NCBI GenBank assembly: GCA_902590295.1
Contig: CACIWH010000001.1
Span: 1 to 64,000 of the forward strand
Length of the DNA stretch: 64,000 nt
Reading direction: 5' to 3'
Origin: an uncultured Pelagibacteraceae bacterium
Lineage (GTDB): Bacteria > Pseudomonadota > Alphaproteobacteria > Pelagibacterales > Pelagibacteraceae
Shown here: in pieces, positions 15,404 through 24,706 of the stretch
Numbering within the stretch: the stretch's first letter is position 1
Layout of the letters: the number at the start of each line of letters is the position of its first letter
Program-made: the position numbers and the translations under genes
Notes under the pieces: generated by a model
Databases searched by the model: none
Told to the model about the DNA's origin: nothing
Seen by the model: the letters and a program-made list of their open reading frames with translations, nothing else

Positions 15404-16684
15404 TTATCCGTCTACTGTAACTATTGTTAAATCATCTTTTTGTATTCTTCCAGAGCTAATTAAATCTTCTATCATTTTTTGTAATCGTTTATTGTTAGGT
15501 GTGCTTTGATATTTTTTTATATAATCTTGGAAACCTTCTTGTCCTAACATTTCTCCATTATTATTTTTCATTTCTGTTATACCGTCTGTAAATATATACA
15601 TTGAACTTTCTTTAAAAGAAATTATTTGTTCTGTAAATTTAAAATTAGGAGCGATGCCGAGCGGTGGACCAGCTTCATCTATTGTTTTAAAGTTTCCATC
15701 TTTTGAAAATATTAATGGAGGTTCATGACCTGCGTTAGATAAAAGTAATTCATTTTTATTTTTGTCATATACACCTACTATCATTGTAACGAACATCCCT
15801 CTTGTTGTTGTTTCGCAAATCTCATCGTTCAAAATTTTTAAAAGACTCGAAGAAGAAAAAATTGTTTTACTTAAACATCTATAAAGACTCGATGCCTTTG
15901 ACATTAGCAATGATGATTTAATTCCTTTTCCAGAAACATCCGCTACACCAAAACCATATTTGTTATTACCTAAGTCAGAAAAATTATAAAAGTCTCCTGA
16001 TACAACTTTAGCTGGGATATTAATTCCTGCTATCGGAAAATCATCATTTTTATTTTCAGACAATAAAGTTTTTTGTATCTCACCAACGATTTCAATTTCT
16101 TTTTGCATTCTATTCTTATCGATTAGTTCTTTTGCAGTCTTAGCATTTTTAATTGCGAGAGCCGCTGGTCCAGATAGAGTCTCTAATAATTTTCTATCAT
16201 TCTCTTCAAATAATTTTGTATTAGTTTTTTTATTTAAACAATGAATAACACCAATACATTCGCCAGATACTAAAAGTGGTGAACACAAAACTGAATAAGT
16301 AGTGAAATTTGTTTTATTATCTAAATCAAAATAAAATTCTGCTATCTCTCTTACATCTTTCCTTACATCTCCAACTCTAATACATTTTTTACCCAATGCT
16401 GCTCTACCCATTACACCTTGAGTTAATGGTATCTCAAAGTCCTCTAAGTAAGCTTGATACTTAGATGCAATACACTGAAACACTTGTCTCTTTTCCTCTA
16501 TTAAAAATATATTAGCAGCTTGTGCGTTAATTCTTTTTATAATTGTTTCTAAAGCGTTTTGTAATGTTTCCTTAAGATCTAATGATCCTGCTAACTCTTG
16601 ATTCATTTGAGTTATTAAAGCAAGATCCTGCCTTGAGTTATCCTCAACCCTATTTACCTCTATTTTTTTCGCACCAAAAATCAT
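15404..16684 (-). CDS. GAF-domain SpoIIE-type serine phosphatase (RsbU/RsbP-like)
   Basis: A 426-residue cytoplasmic protein. A GAF sensor domain covers about residues 36-180 (LQNALETIIKRINAQAANIFLI, VMGRAALGKKCIRVGDV, PLLVSGECIGVIHCLN). A PP2C/SpoIIE phosphatase follows from about 195, with metal-binding aspartates in VVSGDFYNF (Asp231), GVADVSGKG (Asp249), FTDGITE and QKDDLTIV. Such enzymes dephosphorylate STAS antagonists in partner switching. The two STAS proteins and the RsbW-like kinase lie 9 kb away, on the far side of the pilus genes. The GAF ligand is not evident from sequence. Confidence 0.9.
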   Translation of the reverse strand: MIFGAKKIEVNRVEDNSRQDLALITQMNQELAGSLDLKETLQNALETIIKRINAQAANIFLIEEKRQVFQCIASKYQAYLEDFEIPLTQGVMGRAALGKKCIRVGDVRKDVREIAEFYFDLDNKTNFTTYSVLCSPLLVSGECIGVIHCLNKKTNTKLFEENDRKLLETLSGPAALAIKNAKTAKELIDKNRMQKEIEIVGEIQKTLLSENKNDDFPIAGINIPAKVVSGDFYNFSDLGNNKYGFGVADVSGKGIKSSLLMSKASSLYRCLSKTIFSSSSLLKILNDEICETTTRGMFVTMIVGVYDKNKNELLLSNAGHEPPLIFSKDGNFKTIDEAGPPLGIAPNFKFTEQIISFKESSMYIFTDGITEMKNNNGEMLGQEGFQDYIKKYQSTPNNKRLQKMIEDLISSGRIQKDDLTIVTVDG

Positions 16685-16727
16685 AATTATATTGGCAATT
16701 TATAACTTTTTTGATAATTTTTAAATA

Positions 16728-16841
16728 ATGGAATTAATCATATATTCAAACAATTTTTACCTACACATCTATGATGCTTTCATGTTAGTTCAATATTGCA
16801 TCGATGGAATTGTAGAAATTGCAGCAAATATAAAATTATAG
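16728..16841 (+). CDS. Possible 37-residue ORF before pilD
   Basis: An ATG-to-TAG frame of 37 codons ends 3 bases before the pilD start. It encodes a mildly hydrophobic peptide (MELIIYSNNFYLHIYDAF then MLVQYCIDGIVEIAAN). No good ribosome site precedes the first ATG; an internal ATG at 16782 is an alternative. It could be a leader peptide coupled to pilD or just untranslated sequence. No homolog is recognised. Confidence 0.22.
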   Translation: MELIIYSNNFYLHIYDAFMLVQYCIDGIVEIAANIKL

Positions 16842-16844
16842 TTT

Positions 16845-17609
16845 GTGTTGTTCATTTACTTTGTCGTTTTTATTTTAGGTTCGCTGTGGGGATCTTTTTG
16901 CAATGTATGCATTTATAGACTGCCTAAAAAGGAAAATATTGTAAGCGATAGATCTAAGTGTAGATCCTGTAAAAAAAAAATTAATTGGTATGACAACATT
17001 CCTTTAATTTCATATTTGGTTCTTAAAGGTAACTGCAGGTGCGGTAAAATTAAAATAGATTTTCGTTATTTCCTTGTTGAATTAGTTACTGCTTTAGGTT
17101 TTTTAAGTATTTTCTATTTATATGGGATATCAATAACGACATTGCTATTGATTATCTTAACAATCTTTTTTGTTATTATTTTTTTTATTGATCTAGACCA
17201 TTTTATAATTCCAAATGAATTAACATTCCCTTTAATGATTATAGGTTTCTTGAAATCATTTGATCCAAATATTAATTTAAGTTTGTTTCCTAATTATTTG
17301 GACTCTTTAATCGGTGGAGTGTTCGGTTATATTTTAATTTGGGGTATTATTACTTTGTATCTGAAAATTAGAAAGAAGGAAGGAATGGGATTAGGTGATG
17401 CGAAACTTTTAGCTGCAATTGGTTTTTGGTTTGGATGGTACTCTATTCCGTATGTAATCTTTTTATCTTCTTTAAGTGCTTTGCTAATTGCTTTACCAAG
17501 TTTAATTAATAAATCCAAAAGTTTGAGTTCACAAATACCTTTTGGTCCTTACTTAATTTTTGGAACAGTGGCATATTTAGTTGTAAGAAATTATTTAACT
17601 TTTATTTGA
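16845..17609 (+). CDS. pilD: Type IV prepilin peptidase PilD
   Basis: A 254-residue polytopic membrane protein. The N-terminal methyltransferase-associated part carries the zinc tetra-cysteine pattern CRSCKKK...NCRCGK (near residues 39-69) after GSLWGSFCNVCIYRLP. The two catalytic aspartates sit in FFIDLDHFIIPNEL and GLGDAKLLAAIG. It cleaves and N-methylates the two prepilins of this locus at G/F. The start is a GTG. Its 3' end overlaps the convergent alaS gene by 8 bases. Confidence 0.95.
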   Translation: MLFIYFVVFILGSLWGSFCNVCIYRLPKKENIVSDRSKCRSCKKKINWYDNIPLISYLVLKGNCRCGKIKIDFRYFLVELVTALGFLSIFYLYGISITTLLLIILTIFFVIIFFIDLDHFIIPNELTFPLMIIGFLKSFDPNINLSLFPNYLDSLIGGVFGYILIWGIITLYLKIRKKEGMGLGDAKLLAAIGFWFGWYSIPYVIFLSSLSALLIALPSLINKSKSLSSQIPFGPYLIFGTVAYLVVRNYLTFI

Positions 17610-20271
17610 TTAAAGTTTTAATTTTATTAAATGCTTCATCAATTTGGTCTTTTTTATTTCCTCCAGCTTGAGCAAAATCTTTTCGACCTCCCCCGCCTTT
17701 ACCACCTATAATTTCAGAACCTGCTTTTACAAGTTCAACAGCATCATAATTTTTTGTTAGACTATCAGTAACACCGATAGCTAATCCTACTTTATCATCT
17801 TTGTTTGCACACACTACAACTATTCCCTCTTTTAAATAATTTTTACCTTCATCGACTAATTTTCTTAGATCTTTCGGAGAAAGATCATTAATTTTTTGGA
17901 ATCTCACTTTTATATTATTTATATTCTCATCTTTAATAATATTTTTATTCTTATCACTAAGAACATTTTTAATATTCAGGGCTTCTAATTGTTTATTTAA
18001 TTCTTTTATAATTATTTTTTTATCAGTAGAACCTATATTAGGAATACCACCCAATTTTTTAATTTCATCTGACAAATCATTAATTTGATCTTGATCTTTT
18101 TGTATAGCAACATTTAAGTTTTTTTCTTTTTCTTTTAAATATTTTTCTAATTGTTTATCTCGTAATGCTTCTACTCTTCTCACACCTGATGCTATTGCAG
18201 ATTGACTTACAACTTTAAATTTTCCAACCTCACTTGTATTTCTCACATGTGTACCTCCACATAACTCTGTTGAAAAATATTTATTACTTTCCTCACCCAT
18301 AAAAACTACTCTTACTTCTTCTCCATATTTTTCTCCAAAGAGTGCCAAAGCACCATGTTCCATGCCTTCCTTAGGTGTCATTAGTCTTGTAATCACCTCG
18401 CTTTTATTATCAACAATCTGATTAACAATTGTATTAATCTTATCTAATTCATTTTCGGATATCGGTTTCATATGACTAAAATCAAATCTAAGTCTATCTG
18501 GTGCAACTAAAGATCCTTTTTGCATTACATGCTTACCTAAAGTTCTTCTTAAAGATTCATGGAGTAGATGAGTTGCAGAATGATATGCCCTAATATTTTT
18601 CCTTCTTTCAAAGTCTATATTTAATTCAACACTGTCATTTAAATTAATTTTCCCTTTTTTTACTTTACCAGAGTGAATAAATAAATCTCCAAACTTTTTT
18701 TGTACATCATTTACAATAAAATTATTGTCGCCACATTTAATTGTACCAGTATCACCAAGTTGTCCACCTGACTCACCATAAAAAGGTGTTTGGTTTAAAA
18801 TTATATGTCCCTCCTCACCTTCAGATAATGAATTTACCTCTTTGTTATCTTTTATAATAAATTTTATTATTCCCTCTGATGTATTTGTCTCGTAACCTAA
18901 AAATTCTGTTGGCTCAGTTTTATCTTTAATAGTGAACCAAATTTCTTCTATGGATGTATCACCAGACCCTTTCCAATTTTTTTTAGCAAGCTCTTTACTT
19001 TGTTTCATTAAATTATCAAATTTTTCGTGATCTAATTTTAAAGATTTGTTTTTTAAAATATCTTCTGTTAAGTCTAGTGGAAAACCATACGTATCATAAA
19101 GCTTAAACGCTACTTCACCTGATAATTTTTTATCGACTTTTGTGATCTCTTCATCCAAAATTTTGATACCTCTATCAAGTAGAACCAAAAACTTTTCCTC
19201 TTCCATTCTTAAAGTTTCTTTAATTAATGAGCTAGCTCTTTTCAACTCTGGATAATTACCTGACATTTCATCCATCAATGTTTCAAATATATTAAAAAAG
19301 ACAGGCTTTTTTGATCCGAGTAAGTGACTATGCCTCATACCTCTTCTCATAATTCTTCTTAAAACATAACCTCTACCCTCATTTGAAGGTAAAACTCCTT
19401 CAGCTAATAAAAAAGAACTTGCTCTTAAGTGATCTGCAATCACTCTAAAACTTGATAAATTGTTTTTATCAGGCTTAACTTTTAATTCCTCAGAGATAGA
19501 ACCTATTATTTTTTTAAAGTGGTCTGTTTCGTAATTATCGTGTGTCCCTTGAAGCAATGCTGCTATTCTTTCTAAGCCCATTCCAGTATCAACTGATGGT
19601 TTTGGTAAATCAATTCTTTTATCTTTTGAGACTTGTTCATACTGCATAAATACTAAATTCCAAATTTCAATGTACCTATCGCCATCTTGATCTTTTGTAC
19701 CAGGTAAACCACCTTTCAAATGATCTCCATGATCGTAAAAAATTTCTGAACAAGGACCACAAGGTCCAGTTTCACCCATTGACCAAAAGTTATCTGAAGT
19801 TGGTATTTTAATTATTCTATCATCACCAAATCCTGTAATTTTTTTCCAAAGATTAAACGCTTCATCGTCTTCACTAAAAACCGTGAAATAGAGCCTGTTT
19901 TTATCTAATCCAAAATCTTTTGTTATTAAATTCCATGCAAGATGAATTGCTTTCTCTTTAAAATAATCTCCAAAAGAAAAGTTACCTAGCATCTCAAAGA
20001 ATGTATGATGCCTTGGAGTATAACCAACATTTTCTAAATCATTATGTTTGCCGCCAGCTCTTACACATTTTTGAGAAGTGGTTGCTCTTTTGTAATCTCT
20101 TTTTTCTAAGCCTGTAAAAACATTTTTAAATTGAACCATTCCAGAGTTTGCAAACATCAATGTAGGATCATTATTCGGGACAAGATTACTAGACTCAACA
20201 ATTGTGTGATCATTCTTCTCAAAATATTTGAGAAAAGTATTTCTTATTTCATTTAAAGTTTTCTGAGCCAT
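17602..20271 (-). CDS. alaS: Alanyl-tRNA synthetase
   Basis: A full-length 889-residue class II synthetase. The N-terminal aminoacylation core has the motif 2 region and GPCGPCSEIFYDHG. The editing domain has the zinc/catalytic motif HxxxH (SATHLLHESLRR) and ELCGGTHVRNTSEVG. The C-terminal part ends with the glycine-rich GSEIIGGKGGGGRKDFAQAGG of the DHHA1 domain. It charges tRNA-Ala and removes mischarged Ser and Gly. It follows recA by about 100 bases, with the recA terminator between, so it likely has its own promoter. Confidence 0.98.
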   Translation of the reverse strand: MAQKTLNEIRNTFLKYFEKNDHTIVESSNLVPNNDPTLMFANSGMVQFKNVFTGLEKRDYKRATTSQKCVRAGGKHNDLENVGYTPRHHTFFEMLGNFSFGDYFKEKAIHLAWNLITKDFGLDKNRLYFTVFSEDDEAFNLWKKITGFGDDRIIKIPTSDNFWSMGETGPCGPCSEIFYDHGDHLKGGLPGTKDQDGDRYIEIWNLVFMQYEQVSKDKRIDLPKPSVDTGMGLERIAALLQGTHDNYETDHFKKIIGSISEELKVKPDKNNLSSFRVIADHLRASSFLLAEGVLPSNEGRGYVLRRIMRRGMRHSHLLGSKKPVFFNIFETLMDEMSGNYPELKRASSLIKETLRMEEEKFLVLLDRGIKILDEEITKVDKKLSGEVAFKLYDTYGFPLDLTEDILKNKSLKLDHEKFDNLMKQSKELAKKNWKGSGDTSIEEIWFTIKDKTEPTEFLGYETNTSEGIIKFIIKDNKEVNSLSEGEEGHIILNQTPFYGESGGQLGDTGTIKCGDNNFIVNDVQKKFGDLFIHSGKVKKGKINLNDSVELNIDFERRKNIRAYHSATHLLHESLRRTLGKHVMQKGSLVAPDRLRFDFSHMKPISENELDKINTIVNQIVDNKSEVITRLMTPKEGMEHGALALFGEKYGEEVRVVFMGEESNKYFSTELCGGTHVRNTSEVGKFKVVSQSAIASGVRRVEALRDKQLEKYLKEKEKNLNVAIQKDQDQINDLSDEIKKLGGIPNIGSTDKKIIIKELNKQLEALNIKNVLSDKNKNIIKDENINNIKVRFQKINDLSPKDLRKLVDEGKNYLKEGIVVVCANKDDKVGLAIGVTDSLTKNYDAVELVKAGSEIIGGKGGGGRKDFAQAGGNKKDQIDEAFNKIKTLIK

Positions 20272-20322
20272 ATCTTTTTAAAATACAGTTTTTTTAAATG
20301 ATGTCTATAACGTTAAAGGGAA

Positions 20323-20348
20323 AAAAGGCGTCTGTTAAGACGCCTTTT
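20323..20348 (-). terminator. Rho-independent terminator after recA
   Basis: A perfect 11-base inverted repeat (AAAAGGCGTCT / AGACGCCTTTT, loop GTTA). On the minus strand it is followed by a T run (TTTTTT), 22 bases after the recA stop. It separates recA from alaS. Confidence 0.9.
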
Positions 20349-20370
20349 ATTACTAATAATGACTATTTAG

Positions 20371-21495
20371 CTAATTCTTTTTGGCAGGAGCTTCTTCTTC
20401 TTTTTGATTTGCTTTTACTTTCTCCTGATCAAGTGGATTACCTTCTATCTTTTTAGTGATCACACCTGCTTTTTCTCTAATTGCCATCTCTATTTCAGCG
20501 GCAACATTTGGATTTTGTTCTAGGTAAATTTTAGCATTCTCTCTGCCTTGACCAATCTTTTCACCTTTGTATGCATACCAAGCCCCAGATTTTTCTACAA
20601 TCTCTGCTTTGGCACCAAGGTCGATCAATTCACCTACTTTACTAATTCCTTTTCCATACATTAGATCAAATTCAACTACTTTAAACGGTGGCGATACTTT
20701 ATTTTTAACAACCTTAACTCTTGTAGAGTTCCCGATGATTACGTCTTTATCTTTTATCGCACCAATTCTTCTAATATCCATTCTTACAGATGAGTAGAAT
20801 TTCAATGCATTTCCACCTGATGTAGTTTCAGGACTTCCAAACATAACACCTATTTTCATTCTTATTTGGTTGATGAAAATCATCATTGTATTTGTATTTG
20901 ATATTGAACTGGTTAATTTTCTCAAAGCCTGACTCATTAATCTTGATTGAAGACCTACGTGATGATCACCCATGTCCCCTTCAATTTCAGCTTTTGGTGT
21001 TAATGCTGCAACTGAGTCTATAACTATTACAGAAATAGAACCTGATTTAACAAGTGTATCTGCTATCTCTAGAGCTTGCTCACCAGCATCAGGTTGAGAA
21101 ATTAACAATTCCTCTGTATTTACACCTAATTTTTTTGCATACACTGGATCTAAAGCATGCTCTGCATCAACGAATGCACATATTCCACCAGATTTTTGAG
21201 CTTCAGCGATTACTTGAAGAGCAAGTGTTGTTTTTCCAGAGGACTCTGGACCATAAATTTCAACAATTCTTCCTTTCGGTAATCCACCAATACCTAGTGC
21301 TAAATCCAAGCTTAGTGAGCCTGTAGAAATAGACTCTATGTCCATTGCTTTTTTTTGGCCAAGCTTCATTACAGAACCTTTTCCAAAGTTATCTGTAATC
21401 TGGCTAATAGCTGCGTCTAAAGCTTTATTTTTCTCTTTATTTTCCAAATCTTTATCTTTTGCTGATTTAACTACTTTTAAGTTATTTTTACTCAT
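20371..21495 (-). CDS. recA: Recombinase RecA
   Basis: A 374-residue RecA. Walker A is GPESSGKTT, the second motif is [12 protein letters not shown], the loop L2 region is [19 protein letters not shown], and the KIGVMFG stretch is typical. An N-terminal extension of about 20 lysine-rich residues precedes the usual start ([19 protein letters not shown]). It pairs DNA strands in repair and recombination and stimulates LexA and UmuD self-cleavage. A near-consensus alphaproteobacterial SOS box lies at 21546-21560, so damage induction is likely. A strong terminator follows. Confidence 0.98.
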   Translation of the reverse strand: MSKNNLKVVKSAKDKDLENKEKNKALDAAISQITDNFGKGSVMKLGQKKAMDIESISTGSLSLDLALGIGGLPKGRIVEIYGPESSGKTTLALQVIAEAQKSGGICAFVDAEHALDPVYAKKLGVNTEELLISQPDAGEQALEIADTLVKSGSISVIVIDSVAALTPKAEIEGDMGDHHVGLQSRLMSQALRKLTSSISNTNTMMIFINQIRMKIGVMFGSPETTSGGNALKFYSSVRMDIRRIGAIKDKDVIIGNSTRVKVVKNKVSPPFKVVEFDLMYGKGISKVGELIDLGAKAEIVEKSGAWYAYKGEKIGQGRENAKIYLEQNPNVAAEIEMAIREKAGVITKKIEGNPLDQEKVKANQKEEEAPAKKN

Positions 21496-21545
21496 ATTTT
21501 GCCTCTTTTTTTGTGTTTTTTAACATACGAATCATGCCTATAAAT

Positions 21546-21560
21546 GTACACATTTTGTTC
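21546..21560 (-). promoter_or_regulatory. Probable SOS (LexA) box before recA
   Basis: On the plus strand GTAC-N7-GTTC; on the coding strand GAAC-AAAATGT-GTAC. It matches the alphaproteobacterial SOS motif GTTC-N7-GTTC in 7 of 8 fixed bases, 50 bases upstream of the recA start. The first 9 bases (GAACAAAAT) are identical to the box before umuD. Confidence 0.6.
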
Positions 21561-21592
21561 TCATAAGCAAGAATTAAAAAATAATAGCCTAT

Positions 21593-22894
21593 TTATTTAA
21601 CTATTTTGAGATATTTAGCATTTAAAAGTCCAACAGACTTTAAAAGTTCCAGCTGAGACAAGAAAAAGTTTCTCTCTGAATTAGCTAGATTAATTCTTGA
21701 TGTAAGTAAAATAGTATTTGATTGAATTACATCTAAAGTGGTTCTTCCAAGACCCGTTTCATATTCAACTGTAATACCTTCGTTTGCAATTTCTGCGGCA
21801 TTAACTTGAGATCTAACAGACGTTAAAGCGCTTTCAGATGATTGAAAACTAGACCATGCACTTGCAACATTCGTTTCATTTGTTCTAAGTGCATTATCTA
21901 AAAGAAGTTTTTTTCTATTATTTAATCTTTTACTTCTTTCCAAAAAAGCTGAATTTTTTCCACCTTTGAACAATGGCCAAGTTATTTCTGCTTTAAGAGT
22001 TTCTTGATCTCTCTCATCTACCGTTGAACTTAAGTCATTAGATTTGGTGGATTCAGCTGATATTTTAGCAGTTGGTGAAAATTCAGCTATAGCTATTTTA
22101 ACATCTTGTTGTGATTGTTCATACTCTAGTTTTGCAATTATTAAATCTGGATTATTACCGATAGATAATTCAATAGCTTTACTTAAGCTTTTCGGAATAT
22201 TGAAATCTAAATTTATACTACCATTAACTAAATCAATATCATCTAAAGGCCCAATAATTTTTTCATAAGTTAATTTTGCTGTTATTAGATCATTTTTTGA
22301 ATTAATGAATTGAGCTTGTGCACCTGCCAGCGAAGACTCTGATTGAGCTAGATCTGCAAGTGTTATTAATCCATTTTCTAATCTATTTTGATCTGTCTCA
22401 ACTTGTCTTTCAAGCAAGCTTAAATTTTCTTCATTAATATTTAATTTTTTTTTTGCTAAGGTTAGGCCACTATAAGCCTCTGCTGCTGTCAAGATTATTT
22501 CTTGTTCTTTCTTTAATAAATTTGCTTCTGCTAGATCTATTCCAATCTTGCTTTTATCTAAATCAGCTTTACCTCCAAGTCCTTGGAATAAAGTTTGTTC
22601 AATTGTTATTTTTTGAGTTTCGGTATCTACATCTGTAACAGCCGTATCTGTTCCAGATCTGTCTGTTAATTTATCAGTGGTTTGTTCGCTCTTAGATCCA
22701 GTAATTGTAATGGATGGTAAAAATTCACTTCTAGATATTTTAAGATCTTCTTTAGAAACTAAGATATTTTCTCTTTCGGCATTTAGCTCTGGATTTTTGT
22801 AATACGCATCAGATAGAGCTTTCATTAAGTCATCAGCATTCGATTGACCGAAAATTAAGCAATAAAACAAAATTATAAATATTTTTTTATACAT
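21593..22894 (-). CDS. tolC: TolC-family outer-membrane channel
   Basis: A 433-residue exported protein with a signal peptide (MYKKIFIILFYCLIF...SNA). Two tandem OEP halves are visible: LMKALSDAYYKNPELNAERE, the LTAAEAYSGLTLAKKKLNINEENLSLLERQVE helix pair and RLENGLITLADLAQSE in the first, and SKAIELSIGNNPDLIIAKLEYEQSQQDV, AWSSFQSSESAL and YETGLGRTTLDVIQSN in the second. It forms the trimeric exit duct of type I secretion or RND/ABC efflux. No membrane-fusion partner is adjacent, so its partner is unknown. It overlaps the upstream kinase-like gene by 8 bases. Confidence 0.92.
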   Translation of the reverse strand: MYKKIFIILFYCLIFGQSNADDLMKALSDAYYKNPELNAERENILVSKEDLKISRSEFLPSITITGSKSEQTTDKLTDRSGTDTAVTDVDTETQKITIEQTLFQGLGGKADLDKSKIGIDLAEANLLKKEQEIILTAAEAYSGLTLAKKKLNINEENLSLLERQVETDQNRLENGLITLADLAQSESSLAGAQAQFINSKNDLITAKLTYEKIIGPLDDIDLVNGSINLDFNIPKSLSKAIELSIGNNPDLIIAKLEYEQSQQDVKIAIAEFSPTAKISAESTKSNDLSSTVDERDQETLKAEITWPLFKGGKNSAFLERSKRLNNRKKLLLDNALRTNETNVASAWSSFQSSESALTSVRSQVNAAEIANEGITVEYETGLGRTTLDVIQSNTILLTSRINLANSERNFFLSQLELLKSVGLLNAKYLKIVK

Positions 22895-23816
22895 CTTTAA
22901 ATTTTACTCTTTTTATTTGATGCCTATCATTTAAGTCAATAATAATAGAGGAATGTTTTGGCGCAATTTTAAACATATTTTGTGTAATTCTTTGGTAAGT
23001 CATCATAAAGTTTAAAATTTCTGAATTATTCATAATCTTATTATTTTTTTTTGTTTTATTTTTTAATTTAAGTTTTTTTTCTTGTTTAATTCTCCAGCGT
23101 TTAAGCACATTAAAATTTTTAGCTTTTAAATATAATAAACTATGCATTTGATCAAACAACTTGGAATATTTATTTTTCAATTGATTATTAACGTGTAGTC
23201 TCCACTTTTTTTTACTATCTAAATTTTTCTCTAATTTGTTTATTGGCCTATTTAATGTATTTCTTTTCTCTGGTTTTGCTCCAACACACCAACCCTCTAA
23301 AATTAATACATCTGGTTTTTTTTTTATCTTATACCAAAGTTTTTTATTGCACCGATCGTCAATTGATTTGTCAAACTTTGGGATCAACATACTATTAAAT
23401 TTCTTTTTTTTTATATTACAAAAAAGTTTATTCATCATGCCAACGTCGTGTGTTCCGGGCACACCTCTTATTAAAAGTAGGGGATGTTCTGATTTTGATA
23501 GTTTTACCCTTTCTTCTCTAGTTTTATAAAAATCATCAATAGAGATCTTGAACACTTTTAATTTAAAATAACTTATTAATATTAATTTTATTAAGGAAGA
23601 TATGGTAGTTTTGCCAGTACCTTGACCACCAGCAAGCCCTATAATAAATGTTTTATTTTGTGGTTTGTTTTTATTAATCCAAAAACAAATCGGAATTAAA
23701 AAACTTTTAATCATTTTTTCTTTATTATTAAATTTTTCTTTTTTAGTTTCCTGTGAAGTAATAAAATTAAAACACTTCTTCTTTACTTTTTGATAACAAT
23801 CTAAATGATTTTGCAT
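22887..23816 (-). CDS. P-loop kinase, D-glycerate 3-kinase-like
   Basis: A 309-residue P-loop protein. The Walker A motif GLAGGQGTGKTT (near residue 80), the phosphoribulokinase/uridine-kinase-type region ISIDDFYKTREER, the substrate-loop RGVPGTHD and the VLILEGWCVGAKP strand match plant-type glycerate kinase (GLYK) and its bacterial and fungal relatives. The likely reaction is D-glycerate to 3-phosphoglycerate, linking glycolate or glyoxylate use to central carbon. The C-terminal third is lysine-rich. The gene follows a GFA protein gene by 1-base overlap and precedes tolC. Confidence 0.75.
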   Translation of the reverse strand: MQNHLDCYQKVKKKCFNFITSQETKKEKFNNKEKMIKSFLIPICFWINKNKPQNKTFIIGLAGGQGTGKTTISSLIKLILISYFKLKVFKISIDDFYKTREERVKLSKSEHPLLLIRGVPGTHDVGMMNKLFCNIKKKKFNSMLIPKFDKSIDDRCNKKLWYKIKKKPDVLILEGWCVGAKPEKRNTLNRPINKLEKNLDSKKKWRLHVNNQLKNKYSKLFDQMHSLLYLKAKNFNVLKRWRIKQEKKLKLKNKTKKNNKIMNNSEILNFMMTYQRITQNMFKIAPKHSSIIIDLNDRHQIKRVKFKDV

Positions 23817-24187
23817 TACTTTTTTTGATCTAGAGGATGGTTTTCACCATCATTAAGTCCAACATTTTTTAATTGAAACGGATCTATACCTTCAACACAA
23901 GCTACATTGATACCAAATATTTTAGGATTTATTCTTGGTCTATTATGTGTATGAATTCCACATATTGAACAGAAATAATGTTTTGCAGCTTTAGTATAGT
24001 ACTGATAAAGTTTTAAAAACTTTTCACCTTTTATAATTTTAAAGTCATTTTCACCCAAAACTCCAATTACATAACCCTTCCTCTTGCATAAAGTGCAATT
24101 ACATCTCATAACTTTTTCAATACCATTTTCAGGTATTTTTACCTCTGCTTCAAATTCCCCACAATGACATGTTAATCTTTTTTTCAT
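23816..24187 (-). CDS. GFA-family zinc protein, copy 2
   Basis: A 123-residue member of the glutathione-dependent formaldehyde-activating (GFA) fold family (often annotated as CENP-V/GFA). The zinc ligands are visible: CHCG near residue 7, CNCTLC near 30, and YFCSICGIHTHNRPR near 92. Many such proteins have no proven formaldehyde activity. It is a tandem duplicate of the gene at 24190-24558. Both share YCSxCGIxTHN and GINVAC motifs. Confidence 0.85.
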   Translation of the reverse strand: MKKRLTCHCGEFEAEVKIPENGIEKVMRCNCTLCKRKGYVIGVLGENDFKIIKGEKFLKLYQYYTKAAKHYFCSICGIHTHNRPRINPKIFGINVACVEGIDPFQLKNVGLNDGENHPLDQKK

Positions 24188-24189
24188 AA

Positions 24190-24558
24190 TTATTGTCTAT
24201 CCATTATGTGATTTCTTCCATCATTTATTCTCACTTTAAAATTAAACAGCTCTTTTGTTGAGATGTCATTGATACATGCAACATTAATACCATATGTATT
24301 TGGGTCTCTTCTTCTTAAATTGTGAGTTTGAATTCCACAATTAGAGCAAAAGTAATGTTTTGCTACTTTTGTTTTGAATTGATAACATTTTAATTTATCC
24401 ATACCTTTAACTACTTTTAAATCTTCTTTGTTTACAATTGCAGTAATTGCTCCTTTCCTAATACACATTGAACAATTACATCTATATAAGTCTTCAAAAT
24501 TATCTTTTATATCAATCTCAATTTCTATTTGACCGCAATGACAGGTTAATTTTCTCAT
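24190..24558 (-). CDS. GFA-family zinc protein, copy 1
   Basis: A 122-residue GFA-fold protein starting at the ATG at 24558 (MRKLTCHCGQIE). An upstream in-frame ATG exists at 24615, but the family normally begins at the TCHCG strand and the extra 19 residues look non-native. Zinc-ligand motifs CHCG, CNCSMC and YFCSNCGIQTHNLR are all present. Its stop is 2 bases from the start of the second copy, so the pair is co-transcribed with the kinase and tolC. A perfect DnaA box lies just upstream. Confidence 0.85.
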   Translation of the reverse strand: MRKLTCHCGQIEIEIDIKDNFEDLYRCNCSMCIRKGAITAIVNKEDLKVVKGMDKLKCYQFKTKVAKHYFCSNCGIQTHNLRRRDPNTYGINVACINDISTKELFNFKVRINDGRNHIMDRQ

Positions 24559-24584
24559 TTTGCTTAGTCTATCTATTGTAAAAG

Positions 24585-24593
24585 TTATCCACA
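24585..24593 (+). promoter_or_regulatory. Single perfect DnaA box
   Basis: TTATCCACA, the strongest E. coli-type DnaA site, 27 bases upstream of the GFA start in the GFA/umuD divergent gap. Only one copy is seen here. Confidence 0.45.
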
Positions 24594-24706
24594 ACACAAC
24601 AATATCTAGTTTCAATGTTCACCTTTTGATTCACTTTTGATTCAATTTCAGACTCAAAATACAACCTATTTGACTACATTTAATTATTAGGCTATAAATT
24701 TAAAAA

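Noticed and set aside
24559..24615. Longer N-terminus for the first GFA protein
   Set aside because: It would extend the family start with an unrelated peptide and run across the DnaA box.
24616..24635. A second SOS box-like GTTC with GATT near the umuD promoter
   Set aside because: The second half-site does not match and it is farther away than the perfect box.
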